Positions 48,462 through 58,067 of a stretch of DNA of 64,000 nucleotides are shown piece after piece. Position numbers and translations under genes: made by a program. Positions within the stretch are counted from its first letter, which is position 1. Each line of letters begins with the position of its first letter. This stretch comes from Variovorax sp. KBW07 (GTDB lineage: Bacteria > Pseudomonadota > Gammaproteobacteria > Burkholderiales > Burkholderiaceae_C): the NCBI RefSeq assembly GCF_003852515.1, contig NZ_QAJK01000120.1, positions 1 to 64,000 on the forward strand, given 5' to 3'. The notes under the pieces are model-generated. The model was not told the DNA's origin, searched no databases, and saw only the letters and a list, made by a program, of their open reading frames with translations.

Positions 48462-50033
48462 ATGAAACTGCAACAACAACTACTACAACTCTCGCGCCGG
48501 CGCCTCCTGTGCGGCGGGCTGGCCGCCGCGTCGCTGGGCCATCCGTTTCTGCGGCTGCATGCGCAGGATGCGTCACGCGATCTGTTCACGCTGGGCGTGG
48601 CCTCGGGTGCGCCGCGGCCCGACGGCTTCGTGCTGTGGACGCGGCTCGCGCCCGATCCGTTGAAAGGTGGCGGCATGGGCAGCGCACCGGCCGAGGTGCG
48701 CTGGGAGGTTGCGGACGACGAAGGCTTCAGGCGTGTCGTGGCCAAGGGCTCGGCCACCGCGGTCGAAGCGTTCGCGCACTCGGTGCACGTCGAAGTGCGC
48801 GGGCTGCTGCCGGGCCGGCCGTACTGGTATCGCTTTGCGGCCGCCGGCGCGAACAGCCCCATCGGACGCACGCGCACCACGCCGACCGAAACCGATGAAG
48901 CCACCCGGCCGGTGCGCTTCGCCGTCGCCTCCTGCCAGCAGTATGAAGAGGGCTACTACGCCGCCTACCGCGACATGGCCGCGCAGCCGCTCGACTTCGT
49001 CGTGCACCTGGGCGACTACATCTACGAGAGCTCCCGGGGCTCGCGCCACGTGCGCCACCACGAGGGCGGCGTTCCCACGCAACTGTCCGCGTTCCGCGAC
49101 CGCTACGCGCTCTACAAGACCGACCCGCACCTGCAGGCCGCGCACGCCGCCTTTCCGTGGCTCGTGACCTGGGACGACCACGAGGTGGCGAACGACTACA
49201 CCAACGACGTGTCACCGCGCATCGCCGACCCGGCGCAGTTGCTCGCGATCCGGGCGGCCGCGTACCAGGCCTGGTACGAGCACATGCCCGTGCCCGCGAG
49301 CATGCGTCCGCGCGGCGCCGACGCGACCATCTACGGCACGCATCGCTTCGGTCGCATGCTCGACCTGCTGCTGACCGATGGGCGCCAGTACCGCTCGCAC
49401 CACGCCTGCGTTACGGGCCGCAGCGCCTCGCCGCTGGCGGACTGCGCGGACCGGTGGGCGCCCGGGCGCAGCCTTTTCGGCGCGGCGCAAGAGGCGTGGC
49501 TGGCACGCGAGCTGGCGGCACCGCCGGCGCGCTGGACCGTCATCGCGCAGCCCACGCTGCTGGCCGAGGCCGACCGCAAGCGCGGCACCGACCACGGCTA
49601 CTGGATGGACGGCTGGGACGGTTATGCCGCGGCCCGCGCGCGCCTGCTCGACGGCGTGGCCGGGAACAAGGCGAACGGCGGCAGCGCTCTGGTCGTCAGC
49701 GGCGACGTGCATGCCTTCTGGGCGGCCGACCTGCGGCAGGGCGCGGAGCAGGGTGTGGAGCGCCCCGTCGTGGCGACCGAGTTCGTCTGCGGCGCCATCA
49801 CCTCCGAGGGGCCGAGCGCCGCCAGCGTGGCGAACATGCTCGGCAAGAATCCGCGCCTGCGCTACGGCCGTGCCGACAAGCGCGGCTATGCGCTCATGAC
49901 GCTCGACGCACGCGGCTGCGCGGTGGAGTTTCGCGCGGTCGACGACGTGAAGCAGGCCGATTCGGGTGTGCAGGCCATGGCCCGCTTTTCCGTGGAGCGC
50001 GGCGCGCCCGGCGTACATCCAGAGACCGCCTGA
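48462..50033 (+). CDS. phoD: PhoD-type alkaline phosphatase/phosphodiesterase, Tat-exported
   Basis: Releases phosphate from phosphoesters outside the cytoplasm. The 523-residue product starts with a twin-arginine signal (QLSRRRLLCGGLAAASLG), then the PhoD N-terminal domain and the metallophosphatase core: VASCQQYEEGYYAAYRDMA, HLGDYIYESS, TWDDHEVANDY, LVVSGDVHAFWAADL and VVATEFVCGAI. ATG 48462 is chosen so that the Tat signal is at the N-terminus; a frame open from 48396 has no better start. It lies 75 bases after the propeller-cupredoxin gene and may be co-transcribed. Confidence 0.93.
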   Translation: MKLQQQLLQLSRRRLLCGGLAAASLGHPFLRLHAQDASRDLFTLGVASGAPRPDGFVLWTRLAPDPLKGGGMGSAPAEVRWEVADDEGFRRVVAKGSATAVEAFAHSVHVEVRGLLPGRPYWYRFAAAGANSPIGRTRTTPTETDEATRPVRFAVASCQQYEEGYYAAYRDMAAQPLDFVVHLGDYIYESSRGSRHVRHHEGGVPTQLSAFRDRYALYKTDPHLQAAHAAFPWLVTWDDHEVANDYTNDVSPRIADPAQLLAIRAAAYQAWYEHMPVPASMRPRGADATIYGTHRFGRMLDLLLTDGRQYRSHHACVTGRSASPLADCADRWAPGRSLFGAAQEAWLARELAAPPARWTVIAQPTLLAEADRKRGTDHGYWMDGWDGYAAARARLLDGVAGNKANGGSALVVSGDVHAFWAADLRQGAEQGVERPVVATEFVCGAITSEGPSAASVANMLGKNPRLRYGRADKRGYALMTLDARGCAVEFRAVDDVKQADSGVQAMARFSVERGAPGVHPETA

Positions 50034-50114
50034 AGCCCGCGCTGCCTGCAGGATCGCGCGGCCGTGTCTATGATGGCCGCCGCCCTTTTCTCCCCCTCTC
50101 AGAGCGAAAACACC

Positions 50115-51125
50115 ATGAGCATTCCCACCACGCGGCTCGGCCGCACCGGCCTGACCGTGTCCCGCCTTGCCCTGGGCACCATGACTTTCGGCCTGCAGAC
50201 CGACGAGACGGTGTCGCACCAGATCCTGGACAAGGCGGCCGACGCCGGCATCAACTTTCTCGACACCGCCGACGTGTACCCGCTGGGCGGCACCGTCGAG
50301 ACCACCGGCCGCACCGAGGAGATCATCGGCAACTGGCTCGAAAAGCAGGGCCCGGCCGGCCGCCGCCGCTTCGTGGTCGCCACCAAGGCCGTCAACAAGG
50401 TCGGCCCCAACCCCTGGGACCAGGGCGCATCGCGCAAGCATCTGCTCGATGCCATCGACCTCTCGCTCAAGCGGCTGAAGACCGACCACGTCGACCTGTA
50501 CCAGCTGCACATGGACGACCGCGAGACGCCGCTCGAAGAAAGCCTGGAGGCGCTCGACATCATCGTGAGGTCGGGCCGCGCGCGCTACATCGGCGTGTCC
50601 AACTTCCTGGCCTACCGGCTGGCGCGCGCGCTCGGCAAGTCCGAGCTGCACAAGCTCACGCGATTCGTGTCGGTGCAGCCGCGCTACAGCCTGCTGTTCC
50701 GCGAGATCGAACGCGAGCTGCTGCCGCTGGCGGGTGAAGAGGGCCTGGGCGTCATTCCCTACAACCCGCTGGCCGGTGGCCTGCTGACCGGCAAGTACAA
50801 GGCCGGCGCCAAGCCGGAAGACAACACGCGCTTCACGCTTGGTACGGCCGGCGGCATGTACCAGGACCGGTACTGGAACGAGCGCAGCTTCAACACAGTG
50901 ACGCAACTGCACAAGCTGGCCGATGAGGCGGGCGTGCCGCTCGCGACGCTGGCCGTGGCGTGGGTGATGGCGAATCCGCTGATCACCGCGCCGCTGCTGG
51001 GTGCGAGCCGGCCGGAGCAACTGGACGCGACCGTTGCGGCGGCGGAATACACGATCGAGCCGGCGTTGAAGCAGAAGCTGGACGAGTTGACGGCGGAGTA
51101 CCGCAAGGGCGACGCCCCGCGCTGA
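50115..51125 (+). CDS. aldo/keto reductase
   Basis: NADPH-dependent carbonyl reductase with a TIM barrel. The 336-residue product has the catalytic set Asp (FLDTADVYPLG), Tyr in the same motif, Lys (VVATKAVNKVG) and His (YQLHMDDRETPL), and the family pattern GRARYIGVSNFLAYRLARAL. Its wording (ETTGRTEEIIGNWLEKQGPA) fits the YajO/Tas-like branch. ATG 50115 is preferred to the in-frame ATG 50064. The substrate is unknown. A repeat pair follows. Confidence 0.92.
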   Translation: MSIPTTRLGRTGLTVSRLALGTMTFGLQTDETVSHQILDKAADAGINFLDTADVYPLGGTVETTGRTEEIIGNWLEKQGPAGRRRFVVATKAVNKVGPNPWDQGASRKHLLDAIDLSLKRLKTDHVDLYQLHMDDRETPLEESLEALDIIVRSGRARYIGVSNFLAYRLARALGKSELHKLTRFVSVQPRYSLLFREIERELLPLAGEEGLGVIPYNPLAGGLLTGKYKAGAKPEDNTRFTLGTAGGMYQDRYWNERSFNTVTQLHKLADEAGVPLATLAVAWVMANPLITAPLLGASRPEQLDATVAAAEYTIEPALKQKLDELTAEYRKGDAPR

Positions 51126-51134
51126 GTTTGTATT

Positions 51135-51253
51135 GCTCCTTCCCCCTTTGGGGGAAGGTTGGGATGGGGGCAGGCCTTCGAAGAGGCGCTGCGTTTTTTC
51201 GCATGCCGTCGTGCCCCCACCCCAACCCTCCCCCAGCTGGGGAGGGAGCAAGG
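51135..51253. repeat. paired palindromic (REP-like) repeat after the aldo/keto reductase gene
   Basis: GCTCCTTCCCCCTTTGGGGG with its GGTTGGGATGGGGGC extension, a linker of about 40 bases, then GCCCCCACCCCAACCCTCCC closing with GGGGAGGGAGCA. It is the same two-unit inverted plan as at 39185-39306, with slightly different arms. The rest of 51126-51363 holds no gene. Confidence 0.85.
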
Positions 51254-51363
51254 CAGGAGCAAGGCCGGAAGGCGAGGCAAGGCCGGGCAAAACCCGAAAC
51301 TGTCAGAACTGTCAGTCAGACGACAGCGAGGGGTTTGACGGGTGTTCCTAGAGTGAACCCATC

Positions 51364-52860
51364 ATGGTTCTCTCTTCTCCCGCCAACCCCTTTTCGCGCA
51401 GGGCGCTCGCGCCGACAGCCGTTGCGCTCGCTGCGTTGCTCCTCGCGGGCTGCGCCGTCGGCCCCGACTACGTCCGGCCGCAAATGGACGTGCCGGCCGC
51501 CTTCAAGGAGGAAGCGGCCGGCCCCTGGAAAACCGCCACGCCGCAGGCCATCGACGCCACCCACCCATGGTGGGACGCCTACGGCGACAGCACGCTCGGC
51601 GCGTTGATCGCGCAGGCCAACGCGGCCAACCAGAACATCCGTCAGGCCGAGGCCCAGTACCGCGAAGCGCAGGCCATCACCGCCGCGGCGCGCGCCAACT
51701 TTTTCCCCACCATCGGCCTCAACGCCGGCGCCACGCGGGCGCAGAGCAACAGCACCGGCGCCGTCAAGCTCGGCACCACCGACACCCTTGGCCTGGGCGC
51801 CAGCTGGGAGCCCGACCTGTGGGGCGCCGTGCGGCGCTCGGTCGAGGCCGGCAACGCCAATGCGCAGGCCAGCGCCGACGACCTGGCCGGTGCGCGGCTC
51901 AGCATCCAGACCACGCTTGCGCAAGACTACTTGCAGCTGCGCGTGATCGACCTGCAGCGCGACCTGTACGCCAGCACCACCGCGGCCTATGCCAAGGCGC
52001 TGGAGCTCACGCAGCACCAGTACGCCGCCGGCACCGTGCTGCGTTCCGACGTGGCGCTGGCCGAGAGCCAGTTGCGTACGGCGCAAGCCCAGGCGGTCGA
52101 CCTCGAAGCACAGCGCAGCCAGCTCGAACACGCCATCGCCGTGCTGACCGGGCAGGCGCCCGCATCGTTCTCCTTGTCGCCGCTCGCATCGGCCGCGCAG
52201 CCACCCACGGCGCAATCGCTGTCGTCGGCCGCCGCGCTGCATGTGCAGTTGCCGGTCGCACCGGCGGGTTTGCCTTCCGAGCTGCTCGAGCGCCGCCCTG
52301 ACATCGCCGGCGCCGAGCGCCGCGTGCAGGCGGCCAACGCCAACATCGGCGTTGCCAAGGCGGCTTTCTTTCCGCAGATCGTGCTCAGTGCCAGCGGCGG
52401 TTTCAGCGCGGCCAACCTGGCGTCGCTCTTCAACACGCCCAGCCGCGTGTGGTCGCTCGGCGCGGCGCTGGCGCAGACCGTGTTCGACGGCGGCCTGCGG
52501 CAGGCGCACAGCGACCAGGCCGTGGCCGCCTACGACGCATCGGTCGCGCAATACAAACAGACCGTGCTGAGCGGCTTCCAGCAGGTCGAAGACAACCTGG
52601 CCACCCTGCGCGTGCTCGACAACGAATCGGGCCTGCAGGCGCAGGCCGTGCAGGCCTCGCAACTTGCCGAGCGCCTGGCGCTGAGCCAGTACCGCGCCGG
52701 CACCGCCACCTACCTTAGCGTGGTGACGGCGCAGACGCTGTCGCTCACCAACCAGCGCACGGCCGCGCAGGTGCTGGGCCGCCAGCTTTCTGCCAGCGTC
52801 GCGCTCATCGCGGCCACGGGCGGTGGCTGGACCGCCGCGCAAACGACTTCCGGGAATTGA
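51364..52860 (+). CDS. outer-membrane efflux lipoprotein (OprM/NodT-type)
   Basis: Trimeric outer-membrane channel of a tripartite efflux pump. The 498-residue product begins with a lipoprotein signal (AVALAALLLAGC, acylated C30), then CAVGPDYVRPQMDVPAAFKE, a standard OMF opening, followed by two long coiled helical repeats (ANAANQNIRQAEAQYREAQA; VAQYKQTVLSGFQQVEDNLA) and the family block LSEL-like ELLERRPDIAGAERRVQAAN. It is first gene of an OMF-adaptor-RND operon, four bases before the adaptor ATG. Confidence 0.93.
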   Translation: MVLSSPANPFSRRALAPTAVALAALLLAGCAVGPDYVRPQMDVPAAFKEEAAGPWKTATPQAIDATHPWWDAYGDSTLGALIAQANAANQNIRQAEAQYREAQAITAAARANFFPTIGLNAGATRAQSNSTGAVKLGTTDTLGLGASWEPDLWGAVRRSVEAGNANAQASADDLAGARLSIQTTLAQDYLQLRVIDLQRDLYASTTAAYAKALELTQHQYAAGTVLRSDVALAESQLRTAQAQAVDLEAQRSQLEHAIAVLTGQAPASFSLSPLASAAQPPTAQSLSSAAALHVQLPVAPAGLPSELLERRPDIAGAERRVQAANANIGVAKAAFFPQIVLSASGGFSAANLASLFNTPSRVWSLGAALAQTVFDGGLRQAHSDQAVAAYDASVAQYKQTVLSGFQQVEDNLATLRVLDNESGLQAQAVQASQLAERLALSQYRAGTATYLSVVTAQTLSLTNQRTAAQVLGRQLSASVALIAATGGGWTAAQTTSGN

Positions 52861-52864
52861 TGCC

Positions 52865-54121
52865 ATGACGACGACCACAGCAGCAGCCACCACCGCCCCC
52901 GCCCCCGCTTTCTTCCAGCGCCGATCCACCTGGCTCGCAGCCGCCACGCTCGCGGCCGTGCTGGGCGGCGGCATCTGGGCAATCAACCACCACACCGCCC
53001 ATGCCGCCACGGCCGAAGCATCCAAGACCCCGCCGGTGCAGGTAACCACCACGCGCGTCAGGCAGCAGGAAGTGCAGGTCTATCGCTCGGGCATCGGCAC
53101 CGTCGCCTCGATGGCCACGGTCACGGTCAAGGCGCGCATCGACGGGCAGCTCGACAAGGTCGGCTTTGTCGAAGGGCAGGACGTGAAGGCCGGCCAGCTG
53201 CTGGCCCAACTCGACCCTCGCACCCTGCAGGCGCAGCTTGCGCAGGCGCAGGCCACCAGGGCCAGGGACCAGGCCCAGCTCACCAACGCCCGCGCCGACC
53301 TGCAGCGCTACACCACGCTGCTCGCGCAAGATGCCGCCACCCGGCAGCAGGTCGACACGCAGAAGGCCCTGGTCAACCAGCTCGAAGCTTCCGTGCAGAA
53401 CGATGCCGCGCAGGTGCAATACGCCGAGGTGCAACTGAGCTTTACGCGCATCGCCTCGCCCATGAACGGGCGCGTCGGCGCACGGCTGGTCGACCCCGGC
53501 AACATCGTTCATGCGGCCGATGCCAACGGCCTGGTCGTCATCAACCAGATCGACCCCATCGCCGTGCAGTTCACGCTGCCCGAAGACGCGGTGCAGGACA
53601 TCAACCGCGTGCAGCAGCAACAGGGCGCGCAGCCGCTGTCGGTCACGGCTTTCGACCGCGCCGGCAACCAGATGCTGGGCACCGGCAAGCTGATCCTGCT
53701 GAACAACCAGATCGACACTGCCAGCGGCACCGTGCAGCTGAAGGGCAGCTTCGCCAACCCGCAGCACACGCTGTGGCCCGGCCAGTACGTCAACGTGCGG
53801 TTGCAGCTCGACCGCCGTCCCGATTCGCTCACCGTGCCCGCTGCCGCCATCCAGCGAGGACAGGACGACACCTACGTCTGGGTGGTCGATGACCAGAACA
53901 AGGCCAGCAACGTGCCGGTGCACGTGGTGCAGATTGCCGACGGCACGGCCGTGATCGACAAGGGCCTTGCCGCCGGCCAGCGCGTGGTGGTCGATGGCCA
54001 GTACAAGCTCAAGCCCGGCGCCACCATCGTCGAGCCGCCGCCCGCGCGGAAGGGCGCGGACGGCAAGCAGGTCGCCAGCCAGGGCACCACCGGCACCACG
54101 CGCAGCGGGAGCCGCAATTGA
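52865..54121 (+). CDS. RND efflux periplasmic adaptor (MdtA-like)
   Basis: Membrane-fusion protein linking the RND pump with the outer-membrane channel. The 418-residue product has one N-terminal membrane anchor (TWLAAATLAAVLGGGIWAI), then a barrel-sandwich domain (ATVTVKARIDGQLDKVGFVE), a coiled-coil hairpin (TRARDQAQLTNARADLQRYT), a second barrel strand (FTRIASPMNGRVGARLVDPG) and the beta-barrel (LWPGQYVNVRLQ). ATG 52865 follows the OMF stop. Its TGA overlaps the TTG start of the pump gene. Confidence 0.93.
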   Translation: MTTTTAAATTAPAPAFFQRRSTWLAAATLAAVLGGGIWAINHHTAHAATAEASKTPPVQVTTTRVRQQEVQVYRSGIGTVASMATVTVKARIDGQLDKVGFVEGQDVKAGQLLAQLDPRTLQAQLAQAQATRARDQAQLTNARADLQRYTTLLAQDAATRQQVDTQKALVNQLEASVQNDAAQVQYAEVQLSFTRIASPMNGRVGARLVDPGNIVHAADANGLVVINQIDPIAVQFTLPEDAVQDINRVQQQQGAQPLSVTAFDRAGNQMLGTGKLILLNNQIDTASGTVQLKGSFANPQHTLWPGQYVNVRLQLDRRPDSLTVPAAAIQRGQDDTYVWVVDDQNKASNVPVHVVQIADGTAVIDKGLAAGQRVVVDGQYKLKPGATIVEPPPARKGADGKQVASQGTTGTTRSGSRN

Positions 54122-57100
54122 GCATTTCCGCCGCCTTCATCAAGCGCCCCATCGGCACCACGCTGCTGGCGCTCGCCATTCTGCTGGTCGGTGCGGCGGT
54201 GTTTCCGCTGCTGCCGGTGGCGCCGTTGCCGCAGGTCGACTTTCCGACCATCCAGGTGTCGGCCAACCTGCCGGGCGCCAGCCCGGAGACCATGGCGTCG
54301 AACGTGGCGCAGCCGCTGGAGCGGCAGTTCTCGCTGATCGCGGGGCTTTCGCAGATGACCTCGACCAGCGGCCTCGGCTCCACGCAGATCACGCTGCAGT
54401 TCGACCTCGACCGCAGCATCGACGCCGCCGCACTCGACGTGCAGGCGGCCATCAATGCTTCCACCGGCCAGCTGCCCGCCAACCTGCCGAGCCCGCCGAC
54501 CTTTCGCAAGGTGAACCCGGCCGACTCGCCCATCCTGATTTTGTCGGTGCAGTCGAAGACGCTGCCGCTGACCGAGGTGAACGACTACGCCGACAACATC
54601 CTGGCGCAGCAGATCTCGCAGATATCCGGCGTGGGGCTGGTCAACATCGGCGGTGCGCAAAAGCCCGCGGTGCGCGTGCAGCTCGACCCGGCCAAGCTTG
54701 CCGCGCTGGGCCTGAGCCTGGAAGACGTGCGCACCGTGCTCTCGTCGGCCACGGTCAACGCGCCCAAGGGCACCATCGACGGGCCGAACCAGAGCTTCAC
54801 CGTCTACACGAATGACCAGTTGCTGAAGGCGCAACCGTGGAACGACGTGGTGCTGGCCTACCGCAACGGCGCGCCCATTCGCGTGCGCGACCTGGGCGTG
54901 GCGGTCGATGGCCCCGAAAACGCCAAGATCGCCGGCTGGGCCTATGCCGGCGCCGCCGCGCCCGAAGGCAGCAGCGTGCAGAACGGCCGCTCCATCGTGC
55001 TGGCCATCACCAAGCAGCCGGGCGCCAACGTGATTGAAACGGTGGACCGCATCAACGCCGCGCTGCCGCGGCTGAAGGCGTCGATTCCACCGACGGTGGA
55101 CGTCAACGCCATCATCGACCGCACGCAGACCATTCGCGCATCGGTGAAGGACGTGGAGTTCACGCTGCTGCTGACCATTGCGCTGGTGGTGGCGGTGATC
55201 TTCGTGTTCCTGCGCAACGTGCCAGCCACGCTCATTCCCAGCGTGACCGTGCCGCTCGCATTGCTGGGCACCGTGGCGGTGATGTACCTGCTGGGCTACA
55301 GCCTGGACAACCTCTCGCTCATGGCGCTGACCATCGCGGTCGGCTTCGTGGTCGACGACGCCATCGTGATGCTGGAGAACATCTACCGCTACGTCGAAGA
55401 GGGCATGTCGGCGGTGGAGGCCGCGTACAAGGGCGCGAGCGAAATCGGCTTCACCATCATCTCGATTTCCGTGTCGCTCGTCGCGGTGTTCATTCCGCTG
55501 CTGCTGATGGGCGGCATCGTCGGCCGGCTGTTCCGCGAGTTCGCGGTAACCGTCACGCTGACCATCGTGGTGAGCGTGGTGATTTCGCTCACGCTCACGC
55601 CCATGCTGTGCTCGCGCTTCTTGAAGAACGAGCACGGCAACAAGCACGGGCGGCTGTACCAGCTGTTCGAGCGCGGCTTCGACGCCATGCTCAACGGCTA
55701 CAAGCGCGGGTTGCACGTGGTGCTCGACCACCAGTTCATCACGCTGATGGTGTTCATTGCCACGGTGGCCGCCACCGGCGTGCTGTTCGCGGTGATTCCC
55801 AAGGGCTTCTTTCCGCAGCAGGACACGGGCTTCATTTCGGGCTTTGCGGAGTCGGCGCAAGACGCCTCGTTCGCGTCGATGAACGCCCGCATGCTGGAGC
55901 TGGCCGACGTGGTGCGCAAAGACCCGGACATCACCGGCTTCGGCATGAACGGCAGTTCGTCGACCTACAACACCGGCAACTTCTACATCAGCCTGAAGCC
56001 CAAGGACGAAGGCCGCACGGCCACCGCCGACGAGATCATTGCGCGGCTGCGCCCGCAGCTGGCCAAGGTGCAGGGTGTGAACCTGTTCCTGCAGGCGGGG
56101 CAGGACATTCGCGTGGGTGGCCGCTCGTCGCGCACGCAGTACCAGTACACGGTGACCGATGCCAACCTCGACGAGCTGAACACCTGGGCGCCGCAACTGC
56201 TCGCGCGCTTCAAGCAGCTGCCCGAAATTACCGACCTGGCATCGGACCAGCAGAACGCCGCCGCATCGGCCGTGCTGACCATCGACCGCGACCGCGCATC
56301 GAGCTTCGGCATTTCGCCGGCCACCATCGACGCCACGCTGTACGACGCCATCGGCCAGCGCCAGGTGGCGCAGTACTTCACGCAGCTCAACAGCTACCAC
56401 GTGGTGCTTGAAGTGACGCCCGCGCTGCAGCAAGACCCGGCGCTCTTCAGCAAGCTGTACCTGAACTCGCCGCTCACCGGGCAGCAGGTGCCGCTGTCGA
56501 CCTTTGTGAAGGTCGACACCAGCAAGACGGCCTACCTGTCGATCAGCCACCAGGGGCAGTTTCCGGCGGTGACGATTTCGTTCAACCTCGCGCCGGGCCA
56601 TGCGCTGGGCGATGCGGTGAACGCCATCAACAAGGCGCAGGCCGACATGGGCCTGCCGCAGTCGCTGACCGGTTCGTTCCAGGGCACGGCGCAGGCCTTC
56701 CAGGATTCGCTGGCCTCGCAGCCCTACCTGATTGCCGCGGCGCTGGTGGCGGTGTACATCGTGCTGGGCCTCTTGTACGAGAGCTACATCCACCCGCTGA
56801 CCATTCTGTCGACGCTGCCCTCGGCCGGCGTGGGCGCGCTGCTGATACTGATGGCCGGCGGCTACGACCTGAGCGTGATCGCGCTCATCGGCATCATCCT
56901 GCTGATCGGCATCGTGAAGAAGAACGGCATCATGATGATCGACTTCGCGCTCAAGGCCGAGCGCGAGCAGGGCATGTCGCCGCACGACGCCATCTACCAG
57001 GCCTGCCTGCTGCGCTTTCGCCCGATCATGATGACGACGATGTGCGCGCTGCTCTCGGGCCTGCCGCTGATGCTGGGCCATGGCTCCGGCTCCGAGCTGC

Positions 57101-57312
57101 GCCGGCCGCTGGGCTACGCGATGGTCGGCGGGCTGATACTCTCGCAGGCGCTCACGCTGTTCACGACCCCGGTGGTGTACCTGTACCTCGACCGCGCCCA
57201 CTACTGGTACTTGCGCCGCAAGGAAGCGCGCAAGGCCCGCAAGGCGGCCAGGCCGGGTGGTTCGGGTGTCTCGGGCGAGGCGCCGCCGGCCGCCGCCGAG
57301 GCCCACGGATGA
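54118..57312 (+). CDS. RND multidrug efflux pump inner-membrane protein (MdtB/C-type)
   Basis: Proton-driven exporter. The 1064-residue product has 12 membrane helices, two large periplasmic loops and the RND motifs: N-terminal FIKRPIGTTLLALAILLVGA, the helix-4 Asp pair in TIAVGFVVDDAIVMLENIYR, and the C-terminal GIILLIGIVKKNGIMMIDFA. TTG 54118 overlaps the adaptor stop as TTGA and is the only sensible start because the first residues match the family. MdtABC systems usually carry two such pump genes; only one is present here, so it would act as a homotrimer. The two-component genes follow 50 bases later. Confidence 0.94.
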   Translation: MSISAAFIKRPIGTTLLALAILLVGAAVFPLLPVAPLPQVDFPTIQVSANLPGASPETMASNVAQPLERQFSLIAGLSQMTSTSGLGSTQITLQFDLDRSIDAAALDVQAAINASTGQLPANLPSPPTFRKVNPADSPILILSVQSKTLPLTEVNDYADNILAQQISQISGVGLVNIGGAQKPAVRVQLDPAKLAALGLSLEDVRTVLSSATVNAPKGTIDGPNQSFTVYTNDQLLKAQPWNDVVLAYRNGAPIRVRDLGVAVDGPENAKIAGWAYAGAAAPEGSSVQNGRSIVLAITKQPGANVIETVDRINAALPRLKASIPPTVDVNAIIDRTQTIRASVKDVEFTLLLTIALVVAVIFVFLRNVPATLIPSVTVPLALLGTVAVMYLLGYSLDNLSLMALTIAVGFVVDDAIVMLENIYRYVEEGMSAVEAAYKGASEIGFTIISISVSLVAVFIPLLLMGGIVGRLFREFAVTVTLTIVVSVVISLTLTPMLCSRFLKNEHGNKHGRLYQLFERGFDAMLNGYKRGLHVVLDHQFITLMVFIATVAATGVLFAVIPKGFFPQQDTGFISGFAESAQDASFASMNARMLELADVVRKDPDITGFGMNGSSSTYNTGNFYISLKPKDEGRTATADEIIARLRPQLAKVQGVNLFLQAGQDIRVGGRSSRTQYQYTVTDANLDELNTWAPQLLARFKQLPEITDLASDQQNAAASAVLTIDRDRASSFGISPATIDATLYDAIGQRQVAQYFTQLNSYHVVLEVTPALQQDPALFSKLYLNSPLTGQQVPLSTFVKVDTSKTAYLSISHQGQFPAVTISFNLAPGHALGDAVNAINKAQADMGLPQSLTGSFQGTAQAFQDSLASQPYLIAAALVAVYIVLGLLYESYIHPLTILSTLPSAGVGALLILMAGGYDLSVIALIGIILLIGIVKKNGIMMIDFALKAEREQGMSPHDAIYQACLLRFRPIMMTTMCALLSGLPLMLGHGSGSELRRPLGYAMVGGLILSQALTLFTTPVVYLYLDRAHYWYLRRKEARKARKAARPGGSGVSGEAPPAAAEAHG

Positions 57313-57362
57313 GCACCGGATGAGCACCGGTTGAACGCAGCGACCAGGGACATCGCAACGCC

Positions 57363-58067
57363 ATGAAGATACTGATAGTCGAAGACGAACTCAGAACCGC
57401 GGACTACCTCTCCAAGGGGTTGACCGAGCAGGGCTGCGCGGTCGACATGGCGCACAACGGCATCGACGGCCAGCACCTGGCGCTGACGCACGACTACGAC
57501 GTGATCGTGCTCGACGTCATGCTGCCGGGGCAAGACGGCTTTTCGGTGCTGCGCGCGCTGCGTGCCGTCAAGCAGACGCCGGTGATCATGCTCACCGCCC
57601 GCGACCGCGTGGAAGACCGCATCAAGGGCCTGCACGAAGGCGCGGACGATTACCTCATCAAGCCGTTTTCGTTTCTCGAACTGCTGGCCCGGCTGCAGGC
57701 GCTCAACCGGCGCGGCCGCAAGCAGGAGCCGATGCAGCTGCGCATGGCCGACCTGCAGGTCGACCTGCTGGCGCGCAAGGCTTTCAGGGGCAGCACGCGC
57801 ATCGACCTCACGGCCAAGGAATTTGCGCTGCTCGCGGTGCTGGCACGGCGCCAGGGCGAGATTCTCTCGAAGACCGCCATTGCCGAGCTGGTGTGGGACA
57901 TGAACTTCGACAGCAACACCAACGTGGTCGAGGTGGCCATCAAGCGGCTGCGCGACAAGATCGACGTGCCCTTCAGCCCCAAGTTGTTGCACACCATCCG
58001 CGGCATGGGCTACGTGATGGAGCTGCGCGAGGGCGAAGAGGGCCAGGGGGAGGGCGGCGCCCCGTGA
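57363..58067 (+). CDS. OmpR-family response regulator (heavy-metal type)
   Basis: DNA-binding output protein of a two-component system. The 234-residue product has a receiver with VEDE near 6-9, phospho-acceptor D51 in IVLDVMLPGQDG, TARD and KPF, then a winged helix (ELVWDMNFDSNTNVVEVAIK; LLHTIRGMGYVM). The WDMNFDSNTNVVEVAI wording is that of CusR/IrlR/CzcR-type regulators. It overlaps the sensor kinase start by GTGA and lies directly after the RND operon, its likely target. Confidence 0.93.
   Translation: MKILIVEDELRTADYLSKGLTEQGCAVDMAHNGIDGQHLALTHDYDVIVLDVMLPGQDGFSVLRALRAVKQTPVIMLTARDRVEDRIKGLHEGADDYLIKPFSFLELLARLQALNRRGRKQEPMQLRMADLQVDLLARKAFRGSTRIDLTAKEFALLAVLARRQGEILSKTAIAELVWDMNFDSNTNVVEVAIKRLRDKIDVPFSPKLLHTIRGMGYVMELREGEEGQGEGGAP

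Noticed and set aside
53872-57327. 1151-codon open frame on the minus strand opposite the RND pump gene
   Set aside because: Antisense shadow of a well-identified RND pump; its composition (His/Arg/Gln-rich) is typical of such shadows.
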